DNA of 64,000 bases, taken from assembly GCA_001600495.1 (NCBI GenBank), contig BCKE01000056.1, positions 185,943-249,942 on the forward strand, written 5' to 3'. Positions 22,030 to 32,590 of the stretch are shown piece by piece. Source of the stretch: Pilasporangium apinafurcum. Taxonomy: Eukaryota > Oomycota > Peronosporomycetes > Pythiales > Pythiaceae. Numbering within the stretch: the stretch's first letter is position 1; every line of letters starts with the position of its first letter. The notes below the pieces were generated by a model. The model searched no databases and was not told the DNA's origin. It saw only the letters and a list, made by a program, of their open reading frames with translations. The translations under genes and the position numbers were made by a program.

Positions 22030-23739
22030 ATGGCGCGCTTCTCTTCTCCCATTCACCACCCGTTCTGGGGGTTCAGCAATCGTGCACTGTCGCTATTGCT
22101 TGGACTGCTCATTCTTCTAGTCTTATGGACGCTTTGTACGGAGTTTGTCGCGATTTTCATGGACCCAGATGAATGGGACGACGGTCATCGTGTCGAATAC
22201 AGTTATCCTTCTGATCTGATGGCCACAGACTGGTCTACACGGATATCAGAGCAGGAATTGGTGCATCTTAGCGTATTGCATCGCGCATGTGTGAACAATA
22301 AAGAGAGCGTCATCCCGTGGCATTTCGGTCGTGACACAAACGACAACAAACAACCAGCTGAGCATGCGCTGATCAACTCCAGTGACCCAAACATTCTCGA
22401 GAAGATCCGAACGTGTCCAGACATTGACGTGTTCTTATCAGCTCAGGAAAGGAGCTTTGGGTACTGCGAAGATGCAATGGCGTATACGAAATGTAAGTGT
22501 AGTGTCGCTTATATCGATTATTTTGCTTGTCTAGGCTTTCTGTGTGGATTGATCTTTCAAATTGCTGTATTTTGAGCAGTTTTAAAAGCACGCTTGCTGC
22601 CGAAATGGGTTATGACGATGTCCTTTTACGATGAAGTACTCGGTCGCAACGTGACATACCACGAACTCTGTCCCAATACACCCATGATCTTCTTCAATCA
22701 CTACTGGAAGGGCATCCCTGATGCTCCTGATTGGCCCAAGACTAAGATGTTGTATCTGATGCCCAACATCGAAATGTATGAGCTTGTCGCGGAGCATTAC
22801 TGGCGTGCGGACGTTATACTCTGCAAGAGTGCGATTTGTGCACGGTACCTGAAGAAATGGTACAAACAGGAAGGCAATCCAAGGAACACGCGAGTCTTTT
22901 TCACGAGACACACAACATCCAATGTCGCATTGGAATTAAAGTCGATGCTGGGAAAAGAAGCAAAACATTTGAAGCCCAAGGATTTTTCGCATGTCGAATT
23001 CGTGCATACTGCGGGGTCGAGGTAAGGAAAATTAGGCTATATTTGCGTATGGAAATGTATTTTCAAAGATTCAACACTCCTGCTTTGTCTCCGTAGCATT
23101 CAGAAAGGCACAGCGCGCATTTTAATGTGCTGGCTTACCCGTCCAGACTATCCGCCACTGCATATCTATATCGACCAAAGCTTATACAAAGGAGCGTTTG
23201 CTGAACGATACGATGATCTCATCTACGACAGCAAAAACATTCATCTTCACACAGGAAGATTGAACGCGACCGCGTTTGGTAAAGTCATCGTCGAGTCCTC
23301 TTTTTTCCTGTGCCCAAGCATTCAGGAAGGTTATGGTCACTACATCAATCAAGCACGGGCTGGCAAAGGACTAATCGTTACCACAGACGTGGAACCGATG
23401 AATGAATTGATCACACCATCCTCCGGGGTCTTGGTGCGGGCGAGGAGGACGACCCACAAGGAGCAGTTTCTTGGTGGCAAATCCCCCCTGGAGTATGCAC
23501 TGAAAAATGTACCTGGATTTGTCGCTAATTTTCGAGGCAGTGATGTGTGTGAAGCGGTGGATACCATTATCAATAGAATGTCACCAGTTGAGCGGCAGCG
23601 GCGTGCAGAGAAAGCATACCAGCAATACTACTATGACACAATCTTCTTTGCCCAAAAGATGCAGGACTTGCTAGAATTTTCGCGAGTTCAGACTTCTCCC
23701 CATCTTCGCCATAGAAATGAAGCGCCTTTTGATCAATAA
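22030..23739 (+). CDS. glycosyltransferase-like type II membrane protein, copy 1
   Basis: Three exons: 22030-22492, 22580-23021 and 23097-23739, giving 515 residues. Introns (87 and 75 nt) are GT-AG, in phase 1 and phase 2, at the same places as in three paralogues in this window. A single hydrophobic helix at about residues 17-37 after a short N-terminus suggests a signal anchor, so a Golgi or ER lumenal enzyme. The middle exon holds HELCPNTPMIFFNHYW and LMPNIEMYELVAEHYW. The last exon holds ESSFFLCPSIQEGYGHYINQ (EGYGHY near residue 378), which looks like the donor-binding region of GT-B glycosyltransferases (GT4-like). The usual second Glu of EX7E is Gln here. Donor and acceptor unknown. 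I chose the ATG at 22030 because it places the anchor like that of the paralogues. The family assignment is moderate; that it is a real gene is near certain. Confidence 0.85.
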
Positions 23740-24243
23740 ATGATGTCCTCGGATGCTCCGACCCGCAACAGGACGTTTGAAATACGCTGGATGATAAGAA
23801 CGACAAAATTTTGGTGTGGCTGACAATCGCTGGGCGGCCTCATGTTGGTTAGTGCGCACTGCGCCATCATTTTTTACCAGTCTATTGCAGCTCGTGCTCT
23901 ATTGTGACAGTGAAAAGCAAATATTGAGTATGCAGCTTGCGGTGCGATCGATAGCCACTCTCCATATGAATCCTTCCTGTCTAATGGCTGTTCGATTTGA
24001 AGGAATAAGCCGTTCGTGTATTATTGTCGCGTTTGTGTCTGTTTACGGTTGTTGGTTACGTTGGATGAAATTGCATCGGTTCTCGTTGCATGTCCTATTT
24101 TCATCTCATTCGTAGCTCGAGTGGGCGAGCTGTTTGATGAATGAAGTCAATGAACGCACTTGAACCGATATAAATGTTATAACGCCGCCAACGCAAGACA
24201 GGCAAAATTCCGTCAACGCTGTTGCCGTCGACAGTAGGAAACG
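23740..24243. other. intergenic / promoter of WD40-EF-hand gene
   Basis: No gene. A CTCATTCG motif at about 24105 could be an initiator for the next gene. Confidence 0.4.
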
Positions 24244-27200
24244 ATGGATATTATGATGCGCCTCAAAGGCGCAGGCTTCTCTGTAATCTCAAACGAGTTT
24301 CGTGATCGCGAGAAACGCCTCGGAGGAGGGCTACCGCTGTTGGATTTTGTGGAAATCGTCTTGCGCGGATTGCCTCGACCAAAGACTCAAGAGGAGAAAC
24401 TTGCCAATATCAATGCGTTGGTAGAGCTTTTCGAAGATATTGACATCAATGGTGATGGAGTGATGGAATTCGACGAGTTTACATCTTTCTGTGTAGATGC
24501 CGGCATGGTTGCGATGCGTGTAAAGACAGCGGCACTTAAGCATCGCTACTTACGCAACACTAACCATGTGATTAAGATCTGCAATGGCTGTGTTGGAGTC
24601 GAGAAAGTCAAGTGGTCACCCGAGTTTCGAAAGTTTCTCGTGCTGGAAAATACGGCAAAAGTGGTAAAATTGTTTGATATGCATGGCAAGCTCATCGCGG
24701 AGGTTGGAGGTGCGTCCATCGTGAATGCTGTTCCGGTATCACCGCGAGCAAATGACCAAGGGGATTATCAACCAAGTGGTGAAGTAAACAGCGGACAAGT
24801 ACGATCAAGGAGTCCAGACAAATTCACACACACGAGTTTGAGTGCACATGGTACGTCTTCCTCAGCTACAGAAGCAGGAACTGGCGGAAATGGTACCGCT
24901 CCTGGGATTTTCATCCTTGATGCCGTCTTCATTTTCAAATTCCAATGGTTGGCCATGAGTACGACCGACTTCGCCATCTCGTTTTACGATATGAGTGACT
25001 CTCGCCACACGCCTCTTGAGCACGTTCTTCCAAATCACGCGTCAACAAGAGCAGGTCCTCGATACGAGCTTATCAAGCGGTTGACCATTACGACTACATC
25101 TGCGCAGTTGATGCTTCGCTTTGCTGAACACTCAGGATTACTTTTTAGCTCTGGAAATGATTTCGTGTTGAATGTTTGGAAAATTATTGATAGCGAGACG
25201 AAGGTGCTCTGGAAACGCTTGCTCACGCATCAAGACATGATCATGGACGTTTTTGAAGTACCCGCACACGACTTAATTGTAAGCTGTGATCTGCACAAGT
25301 CCATTCAATTGTGGGACATTAATGATTGCCGGTCCAGAGGCGCGCTTGTGGGGCATACGCATGGTATCAAGCAATTAGTATATTCCTCGCACCACGATCT
25401 GCTACTTAGCGCCGGATTTGAATTCGATGCCTATGGATGGGACCTTGGATCTCGGCAGATTGTGATGAAACTCTCAGGACATCGCGCGCCGCTCGTTGGT
25501 ATTCAACTGACGTTATTCCAGACCGAGCGTGCTGTTACTGCCGACTGTAAAGGTGTGTTGAAGATCTGGGATATTTCTCGAAATAGCAATGGTGCGCAGG
25601 GCATGTCATCGTCGATGGGACCAGGAAGCAGTGCATCGCAGGCGATACAATTAGAGTCAATTGATCCGATACAGCAGTTTGCGCGGTTTGAACCCACATC
25701 CTTCATATGTTTGCATCCCCATAGCCGAGATCTCTGGGTAGCAACTGCGGGAAGCGCAACACTACATCTCTTTCAAAGCAAGCGCGAACAGTTATTTGAT
25801 GGGGTGCCTCTGCGTGCATTTTATCACTATAATGCAAACAAGTTCATCGTGGTCTCTGGACCCATATGCAGTGTTTGGGATGGTGAAACAGGGGCATGTG
25901 TCGAGGAATTCACGCATGTGGGCAACATTGATAGTAGTCATCAGGCGAATGGTCATGCATTGGGGGGGGCTCATGACGGTCACAATAATCACAGCGCTAC
26001 CAAAAATAATAATTCTCACAATGGAATAGGTAGCACGCATGGAAATGACCGATCTATCGAAGTGTTGACCTGCGTACAAGATGTTAAGTGCAAGAAACTA
26101 GTTGTGGTTTCAGAGAATGGTCGCGTGGGTGTGTTTAACTGTTTAAATTTTGTGCAAATGCGCCATTGTGAAGAGAATTTTTCACGGAGAAGCAGCAATT
26201 CAAGCCAAACCAAACATGAAAGTACTACCACGCCCAGCAACAACTTGTCATGTGGGATTGTGGGGCTTCATTATTGTTCCGAAAATAAGCTCATTATCCT
26301 CGCAGATTCTGTCACGAGTGCCATCATCGTCATCGACGACAATATCAACGCCGATTCTGCGAAGGGAATGAAAGAAATCTCCGTGCTAAGACGATTGATC
26401 CGAATTCCAGGTCGAGTCTTGGCTAGCGCATACAGCTATCATTGCAGTTTGATTGCTATTGTCGCTGAGGAGGAAGGGAATGGGATGGTTGTGTCGTTAT
26501 GGGATTTTGAAACGCTTTCATTCTCTGGACATTGTGAATACCAATCACAGGAGAACACTCGAGGCAAAACAGGAGGACTTCATATTGTTGAATTTTGGGA
26601 AGAATTTCCTGTATTGATTGGAGCGGATTCTCAGGGTTGGATTTACTTTTTTGCGACGATGCCGCTACTTCGCTTCGACACAGGACAGTTGATGCATTGT
26701 TTCCGGAATGATCAAGCAAGGGTGGTCATCGACAAGATTTATGAAAATGGTATTCCAGAGATGGACGAGTCAGGCAGTGAATCACATACCTCAGCAGGAT
26801 TGACAATAGAAGAGAATGGGAAGACACAGAACACATTTATTACTCAGGTTGCAGAGACTGCGGCACGAAAACTTCTCACAAAGAAAAACAAGCGCATGAC
26901 GTTGACTCAAACAGCTGGTGGTACTCCGCCAGGACATGCTGCATTCTCCGAGTCAGGATGTGCAGTCACATGCATGAAAGTTATCTATGATGAATCCGTG
27001 GATCGGTATTCCTTATTCACAGGGGACGAGGCTGGTGTCGTTCGTATCTGGGATTTGTCTGAGTTGATCCAGCACCTTGCGTTGGCAAAAATTCCACCCA
27101 TGAAATGTAAATACTTGCGGCGGGGGTACCAACCCAAGGCCATGTTCACGCGAGACTTCGTGAGAGATAATGTCACGATGCAAGCAAATGGACAAGAGCA

Positions 27201-30200
27201 TAAATATTACAATCGGCATCGCCAAGCAATTACGCAGGCGGACTGGCGAAGTAGCCTTTTGTTGGGTGAAGATATGGATTCGCATTTCCATCCGACCCAA
27301 GCAGATTTGAAACGGCTGTCCCGGAGACGACTTGAGGCAAAGAAGCAGTCGGCTTTGCTTTCTGGTACTATGACAACCAAGCTTTCCTCGGTTTCTCCCA
27401 TCATCCATCGAACACCAGGACAGCAACGCACCGCTGCTGCGACGGCTGTGGTCGCTGCAGAAGCCTTTTTGATTGCCCAACAACAGAAGAAATCGCTGCT
27501 ATCGCTTGCTGGAAAAACGTCTGCCGCTTCAAAAACCCGAAAACGAACTGCAATAGGGAACTCTTCATTCTCTCCAAACTCACACTGTCCTGACGTGACA
27601 CTACTCCATTCGTGGCAGGCGCACAGCGATGGTCTTACGAGTTTGGAGGTCACGAAGAATCCCAACATCATCGTAACCTGTGCGCTCGACATGCAGGTAT
27701 TTGTGTGGAATTGGCAGGGTTCGCGTCTCGGTAAACTGTTTGATGCCGAAAATATTGGTCAACGGAAGTGGAAGTTTTCTAAAGACGACTCGAAGCGACA
27801 AGCTGAACGGAGCCAGTTGGTGCTTGATTTGGTTCGTGAATTGGAGTTAACTCCACAACAAAAGCGCGACAAACGCCGTCAAACTCTCTACCAGGAGCAT
27901 GTACAACGCAAGAGCCACCACGAGCTACGCCATGTGAACACAATGCTACTGGATCATATCATCAGTAAAAATCCTGATCTGATAGCTGAATCTAACGAAG
28001 AGCCATGTGGTGGAAGCGGAAATGATGCCTCTACAGCAATTAATAAGATCGTCACCGACTCTGAATGTATTACAGAGACTGAAGATTCGGAGCTTTGCAC
28101 AACGAAGGAGATGATACGAACAAAAAGCCTCGCACAGGTTGGTCCATTGCTTTGTGTGAACAAGTTTGAGTACAACAGCAAACAAACAGATCGTGTAGTA
28201 TTTGCAGAGCACGCTGATGTGCCTATGGACAAGCAATATCTTGAGCAAGAACTGTCGATCTCATTTCCCGGAAGTACTCCGGTGGCTGACCATGCGACTG
28301 CCAACACTAGATTGAGTATCATTCAAAGCCAAGTCCAGCAAGTTCACAAAGTGGCAGCAGCTGCAATTGAAAACCGAAAGAGTTTGGTGCGAAAATCGAT
28401 GGATATGTATGTGAACTTAGAGAAAGCCAAGCCTAAGGCTATAAAAAAAGGAGTACTGAAGCAGCGTCAGAACTCACTGGAAGCGCTACATGATGAAAAT
28501 ACAGATGATACTTCTCTGGAGCCGTCCGATTTTCTCAAACGTCACTTACCGTCCTCAGCACTTGTATTGCGTCCACAGACAGCACCAGTTCGTGGGAATA
28601 TGTCCAACAGTGTAACCAAAAAGAAGCAAATGATGAGGACAACCAAGACAACCTTACCATGCGAACAAACTACTAGTAATCAAACGTCCTATGGTGCATT
28701 TAAAGGGGCGGCTGTCCAACCTGGTCACGCGAACAAACTCGGTAGCTCCGTCTCTGATACTGCGTTAACTACCATCACGGACCGGGAAAAGTCCAATGTG
28801 AATGCTATGCGCAAGAACTCACTGGATATGCACTACATTGAAGAAATAAAACGTCAACATCGGCAGATCCATTCGAAAGGAGGGAAAGCTACGGCTGATG
28901 GGATTATCTCTTTGTCCGTACGAAAAACGGCTATTCAGGGTGGAGCCAGCAGCCATCACATACAGCCCAATGCTGGTGGAGAACGTGCAGCAGATCCATC
29001 ATCCATGGATCATGATGATATGGAGTCTTCTTTACATAAACTGCGAGGTATCAATGAGATCATTGCGAAGGCTCAAGAATATTGTATCGCTTCAGATGAG
29101 AACACAGCAGTAGGAAGCGGCAGTCTTCGTCCTTCAACAGCACCAATACGTCGTGCAAGCAGTCAAATAGGAGCGACGTTGCTGCCTTTAAACTCTATAC
29201 CTACCTTATGTGAAGGAATAGGTTTTAAAGACGAACAAAACCAGGATCAGGTGGCTCTGGTGCGTCAGCACTTAGAGGAGACGAAGCAAAAAATGAGTCT
29301 AGCCATGAACGATAACGAACGTACCCACTCGCGTCGGATGGACTTGAAAAAGGCGCGACGTGATGCTCAGCAGCATAAGAAAGCCAAGCGCATGGAGGAT
29401 TACTTGGAGCAGAAACGACGCGAGATGAAGACGAATATAGGCAATGTGTTCAAGCGCACATCGTTCGTATTTCAGTCTGCAGCAATTGATGACCCTAGCG
29501 TCAGAGGTGCTATAGCCAAGACGGCAGCATTGAGTGGAGCCACAAACGCGAAATTCAAAAAAACGGCCGAGAATGCGACGTTTGGGATCTACAGCATCAG
29601 AGAAGTGATGTCCCTTATTCGTCTTTTTTGGTTAATGGACGAGGACGGTTCGGGGAGTATATCACTTGAGGAGATGATGCAGTACAAGCATTTCTTTGAA
29701 AAACTTGGGTACAATGACATGGCCACAGTATTCCAAGCGATTGACAAGGATGGCAATGGTCACGTGTCATTGAAGGAGCTTCTAGAGACGTGCTTTCACT
29801 ACACCACAAAGTATCAGATCGAAGAGATGCTCAAGCTCGCCAAAGTGGGTAACGTCAAGGCATACTTGCAAGGCGACGCTTTTGAAGGCATGGACAGTAA
29901 CGGAGATGCATCAGCAGCTACAGCCGCTGGGTCATTATCGTCTGAAAACCGACGGGAGTTGATGGATATTTTTCAAGTGTTTGATCGCAATGGCGATGGT
30001 GGAGTCAGTATGGACGAGATCATGGAGGCCCTGCGTGTGGATGACGACGACGTCATGGCCAAAGTATTGACTGCACAGGGACGTCGTAAGAATGGATCTA
30101 ATGGGTGGGACACTTCATCGAGTGGCATCACACGCGAGGATGTTGAGCGATTATATCGTGAGTTTGACCGTGATCAAAACTCGTCGTTAGACTTTGATGA

Positions 30201-30264
30201 GTTTGTCTTGTTGATGCGTAGCCTCTATGGTTCACGAAGCGCTCATATCTCGTTTCGATTGTGA
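24244..30264 (+). CDS. large WD40-repeat / EF-hand protein
   Basis: A single exon of 2006 codons without a break. An EF-hand (DINGDGVMEFDEF, about residue 66) opens the protein. Residues about 100-1180 hold WD40 repeats; visible blade ends include LWDIND, KIWDIS, SVWDGE, SLWDFE, RIWDLS and VWNWQG. Residues about 1190-1770 are low-complexity, charged and probably disordered or coiled. Four EF-hands close the protein: DEDGSGSISLEEM (about 1798), DKDGNGHVSLKEL (about 1835), DRNGDGGVSMDEI (about 1914) and DRDQNSSLDFDEF (about 1975), all with good calcium ligands. Such WD40 plus EF-hand proteins occur in flagellate protists and resemble animal WDR64/EFCAB8-type proteins, so a calcium-regulated scaffold in the flagellum or cytoskeleton is a reasonable inference. 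No membrane segment is seen. Confidence 0.9.
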   Translation: MDIMMRLKGAGFSVISNEFRDREKRLGGGLPLLDFVEIVLRGLPRPKTQEEKLANINALVELFEDIDINGDGVMEFDEFTSFCVDAGMVAMRVKTAALKHRYLRNTNHVIKICNGCVGVEKVKWSPEFRKFLVLENTAKVVKLFDMHGKLIAEVGGASIVNAVPVSPRANDQGDYQPSGEVNSGQVRSRSPDKFTHTSLSAHGTSSSATEAGTGGNGTAPGIFILDAVFIFKFQWLAMSTTDFAISFYDMSDSRHTPLEHVLPNHASTRAGPRYELIKRLTITTTSAQLMLRFAEHSGLLFSSGNDFVLNVWKIIDSETKVLWKRLLTHQDMIMDVFEVPAHDLIVSCDLHKSIQLWDINDCRSRGALVGHTHGIKQLVYSSHHDLLLSAGFEFDAYGWDLGSRQIVMKLSGHRAPLVGIQLTLFQTERAVTADCKGVLKIWDISRNSNGAQGMSSSMGPGSSASQAIQLESIDPIQQFARFEPTSFICLHPHSRDLWVATAGSATLHLFQSKREQLFDGVPLRAFYHYNANKFIVVSGPICSVWDGETGACVEEFTHVGNIDSSHQANGHALGGAHDGHNNHSATKNNNSHNGIGSTHGNDRSIEVLTCVQDVKCKKLVVVSENGRVGVFNCLNFVQMRHCEENFSRRSSNSSQTKHESTTTPSNNLSCGIVGLHYCSENKLIILADSVTSAIIVIDDNINADSAKGMKEISVLRRLIRIPGRVLASAYSYHCSLIAIVAEEEGNGMVVSLWDFETLSFSGHCEYQSQENTRGKTGGLHIVEFWEEFPVLIGADSQGWIYFFATMPLLRFDTGQLMHCFRNDQARVVIDKIYENGIPEMDESGSESHTSAGLTIEENGKTQNTFITQVAETAARKLLTKKNKRMTLTQTAGGTPPGHAAFSESGCAVTCMKVIYDESVDRYSLFTGDEAGVVRIWDLSELIQHLALAKIPPMKCKYLRRGYQPKAMFTRDFVRDNVTMQANGQEHKYYNRHRQAITQADWRSSLLLGEDMDSHFHPTQADLKRLSRRRLEAKKQSALLSGTMTTKLSSVSPIIHRTPGQQRTAAATAVVAAEAFLIAQQQKKSLLSLAGKTSAASKTRKRTAIGNSSFSPNSHCPDVTLLHSWQAHSDGLTSLEVTKNPNIIVTCALDMQVFVWNWQGSRLGKLFDAENIGQRKWKFSKDDSKRQAERSQLVLDLVRELELTPQQKRDKRRQTLYQEHVQRKSHHELRHVNTMLLDHIISKNPDLIAESNEEPCGGSGNDASTAINKIVTDSECITETEDSELCTTKEMIRTKSLAQVGPLLCVNKFEYNSKQTDRVVFAEHADVPMDKQYLEQELSISFPGSTPVADHATANTRLSIIQSQVQQVHKVAAAAIENRKSLVRKSMDMYVNLEKAKPKAIKKGVLKQRQNSLEALHDENTDDTSLEPSDFLKRHLPSSALVLRPQTAPVRGNMSNSVTKKKQMMRTTKTTLPCEQTTSNQTSYGAFKGAAVQPGHANKLGSSVSDTALTTITDREKSNVNAMRKNSLDMHYIEEIKRQHRQIHSKGGKATADGIISLSVRKTAIQGGASSHHIQPNAGGERAADPSSMDHDDMESSLHKLRGINEIIAKAQEYCIASDENTAVGSGSLRPSTAPIRRASSQIGATLLPLNSIPTLCEGIGFKDEQNQDQVALVRQHLEETKQKMSLAMNDNERTHSRRMDLKKARRDAQQHKKAKRMEDYLEQKRREMKTNIGNVFKRTSFVFQSAAIDDPSVRGAIAKTAALSGATNAKFKKTAENATFGIYSIREVMSLIRLFWLMDEDGSGSISLEEMMQYKHFFEKLGYNDMATVFQAIDKDGNGHVSLKELLETCFHYTTKYQIEEMLKLAKVGNVKAYLQGDAFEGMDSNGDASAATAAGSLSSENRRELMDIFQVFDRNGDGGVSMDEIMEALRVDDDDVMAKVLTAQGRRKNGSNGWDTSSSGITREDVERLYREFDRDQNSSLDFDEFVLLMRSLYGSRSAHISFRL

Positions 30265-30700
30265 AGCCTGGACCAGTTTGTCTACATTTGGACGCGTCCG
30301 CTTGTTGTCTCTCCTTTCTGTCTTCAGGTCCGAGAATGCAACTACAGTTCTCCATCAGATTTGGATACACCGTCGTTTGTTAATGTCTCAAATGACGAAG
30401 AGACTCTTCCACAATCTTGCAAGAGTCGACTTGAAGCCCTTAGCCTCAATTTTTCCTATCCAAGCCACCCTAATGACCAATTCTAAAGGTTTTAGTGTCG
30501 CATCGGATAGCTAGAATACTGTGACGTTTGTTCGGAGCAACGGTGGTGGAATGTGATTTGTCTGTATATCAACGCATAATAAGCACATGTGCGCTTCCCA
30601 ATGGTGTGAGGCTATCCACAAAATATTAGAATGCTATCATTTGCTGCAGATACCGATACTCGCTGAGCCTTTGATTATGGAAAAAACATAATTTGATAGA
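30265..30700. other. 3' flank of WD40-EF-hand gene
   Basis: No gene. CTGAGCCTTTGATT at about 30663 and its near complement at about 30705 can form a hairpin with an A-rich loop, next to the start of the large inverted repeat. Confidence 0.4.
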
Positions 30701-31449
30701 GATCTAATGAAAGGCTCAGTATCTGATAATTGATGATTCAACCATTCTGAAAGAACTATCCATGCTGCTCCATGAAGCACTACATCATTAACACGACAAC
30801 ACAAACTATTCACATTACAAGCACTATGTTATTGTTTCATTTACTGAACGATAAAATCACAACCATATCTTTCTACATGCATCCTACTAACTCGACGAAT
30901 TCTCTTACAAATCATAGATAAATGCTGGCGTTTCGTGGTGCTCGTTTTAGTAGTAGCCACCATATCCGTTGTTGTAGTAGTAGCCACCATATCCGTTGTT
31001 GTCGTAGTAGCTACCATATCCGTTGTTGCCATAGTAGTCATTGTAGTCATTGTAGTCATTGTAGTCATTGTAGTCATTGTAGTCATTATAGTCATTATAG
31101 TCATTATAGTTCCCATAGCCGTAGTAGTCGTAGCCAGAATCGTAGTCGCGCTTGTGGTGATGACGATGGTGACGGTCACGCCGACGGCAATGCTTGTTAT
31201 GTCTGCCATGATTGCCATAGTTTCCTCCATAGCTTCCGTAGTAATCGTTGTCATCATAGTATCCATACGCGTTCGCTCCAATGAACAGGAGTGCTGCGAG
31301 TAGCATGAAGAGAGCGATAACTTTGTGCATCGTAGTTGGATTTCCTTAATTCACTTGTTTTGATGTTTCGCAGCTGGAAGATTGAGAAATGAGTGTGGTT
31401 TTGAGAGTTGAAGGCGATGGTGCACTCGGCATTCGACACGATAAGATGT
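30701..31449 (+). repeat. left arm of large inverted repeat around N-gap
   Basis: About 749 bp that is the reverse complement of 31842-32590 (coordinates sum to 63291 throughout). I saw one mismatch in the arms (30778 against 32513). Contains a Tyr-rich secreted protein gene. Homology stops abruptly at GATC. Confidence 0.95.
30947..31330 (-). CDS. small secreted Tyr/Gly/Asn-rich protein, copy 2 (left arm)
   Basis: A single-exon gene for 127 residues, ATG at 31330. The signal peptide (MHKVIALFMLLAALLFIG, then ANA) is followed by GYYDDNDYYGSYGG, a basic His/Arg patch with the only mature Cys (HCRRRDRHH), then eight NDY units and repeats of GYGSYYDNN and GYGGYY. It is identical to the mirror copy at 31961-32344 and close to the shorter copy at 9421-9753. 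I know no function; secretion is inferred from the signal peptide. The copy may be an assembly duplicate of its mirror image. Confidence 0.75.
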   Translation of the reverse strand: MHKVIALFMLLAALLFIGANAYGYYDDNDYYGSYGGNYGNHGRHNKHCRRRDRHHRHHHKRDYDSGYDYYGYGNYNDYNDYNDYNDYNDYNDYNDYNDYYGNNGYGSYYDNNGYGGYYYNNGYGGYY

Positions 31450-31841
31450 NTNNTGNNANANGANCNNNTTNNTNNNTCNNNANNNNGNNNNNNNNNNNNN
31501 NNNNNNNNNNNNNNNNNNNNNNNNNNNNNNNNNNNNNNNNNNNNNNNNNNNNNNNNNNNNNNNNNNNNNNNNNNNNNNNNNNNNNNNNNNNNNNNNNNNN
31601 NNNNNNNNNNNNNNNNNNNNNNNNNNNNNNNNNNNNNNNNNNNNNNNNNNNNNNNNNNNNNNNNNNNNNNNNNNNNNNNNNNNNNNNNNNNNNNNNNNNN
31701 NNNNNNNNNNNNNNNNNNNNNNNNNNNNNNNNNNNNNNNNNNNNNNNNNNNNNNNNNNNNNNNNNNNNNNNNNNNNNNNNNNNNNNNNNNNNNNNNNNNN
31801 NNNCNNNNTNNNGANNNANNAANNNGNTCNTNTNNCANNAN
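31450..31841. other. N-gap with palindromic residual bases
   Basis: A run of N with a few called bases at each edge. The called bases and the pattern of N are themselves an exact reverse complement around the centre (31645/31646). This is what a consensus merged with its own reverse complement would look like. Confidence 0.95.
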
Positions 31842-32590
31842 ACATCTTATCGTGTCGAATGCCGAGTGCACCATCGCCTTCAACTCTCAAAACCACACTC
31901 ATTTCTCAATCTTCCAGCTGCGAAACATCAAAACAAGTGAATTAAGGAAATCCAACTACGATGCACAAAGTTATCGCTCTCTTCATGCTACTCGCAGCAC
32001 TCCTGTTCATTGGAGCGAACGCGTATGGATACTATGATGACAACGATTACTACGGAAGCTATGGAGGAAACTATGGCAATCATGGCAGACATAACAAGCA
32101 TTGCCGTCGGCGTGACCGTCACCATCGTCATCACCACAAGCGCGACTACGATTCTGGCTACGACTACTACGGCTATGGGAACTATAATGACTATAATGAC
32201 TATAATGACTACAATGACTACAATGACTACAATGACTACAATGACTACAATGACTACTATGGCAACAACGGATATGGTAGCTACTACGACAACAACGGAT
32301 ATGGTGGCTACTACTACAACAACGGATATGGTGGCTACTACTAAAACGAGCACCACGAAACGCCAGCATTTATCTATGATTTGTAAGAGAATTCGTCGAG
32401 TTAGTAGGATGCATGTAGAAAGATATGGTTGTGATTTTATCGTTCAGTAAATGAAACAATAACATAGTGCTTGTAATGTGAATAGTTTGTGTTGTCGTGT
32501 TAATGATGTAGTACTTCATGGAGCAGCATGGATAGTTCTTTCAGAATGGTTGAATCATCAATTATCAGATACTGAGCCTTTCATTAGATC
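31842..32590 (-). repeat. right arm of large inverted repeat around N-gap
   Basis: Mirror of 30701-31449. Ends at GATC (32587-32590), after which the flanking sequences differ. Confidence 0.95.
31961..32344 (+). CDS. small secreted Tyr/Gly/Asn-rich protein, copy 3 (right arm)
   Basis: A 127-residue protein identical to the left-arm copy, ATG at 31961 and TAA at 32342-32344. Same signal peptide, His/Arg patch and eight NDY repeats. The two genes are divergent, starting about 630 bp apart on either side of the gap. If the palindrome is an artefact, only one of them exists. Confidence 0.7.
   Translation: MHKVIALFMLLAALLFIGANAYGYYDDNDYYGSYGGNYGNHGRHNKHCRRRDRHHRHHHKRDYDSGYDYYGYGNYNDYNDYNDYNDYNDYNDYNDYNDYYGNNGYGSYYDNNGYGGYYYNNGYGGYY

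Noticed and set aside
31254-32037. Frames running through the N-gap
   Set aside because: They consist mainly of unknown residues and mirror each other; no evidence of coding.
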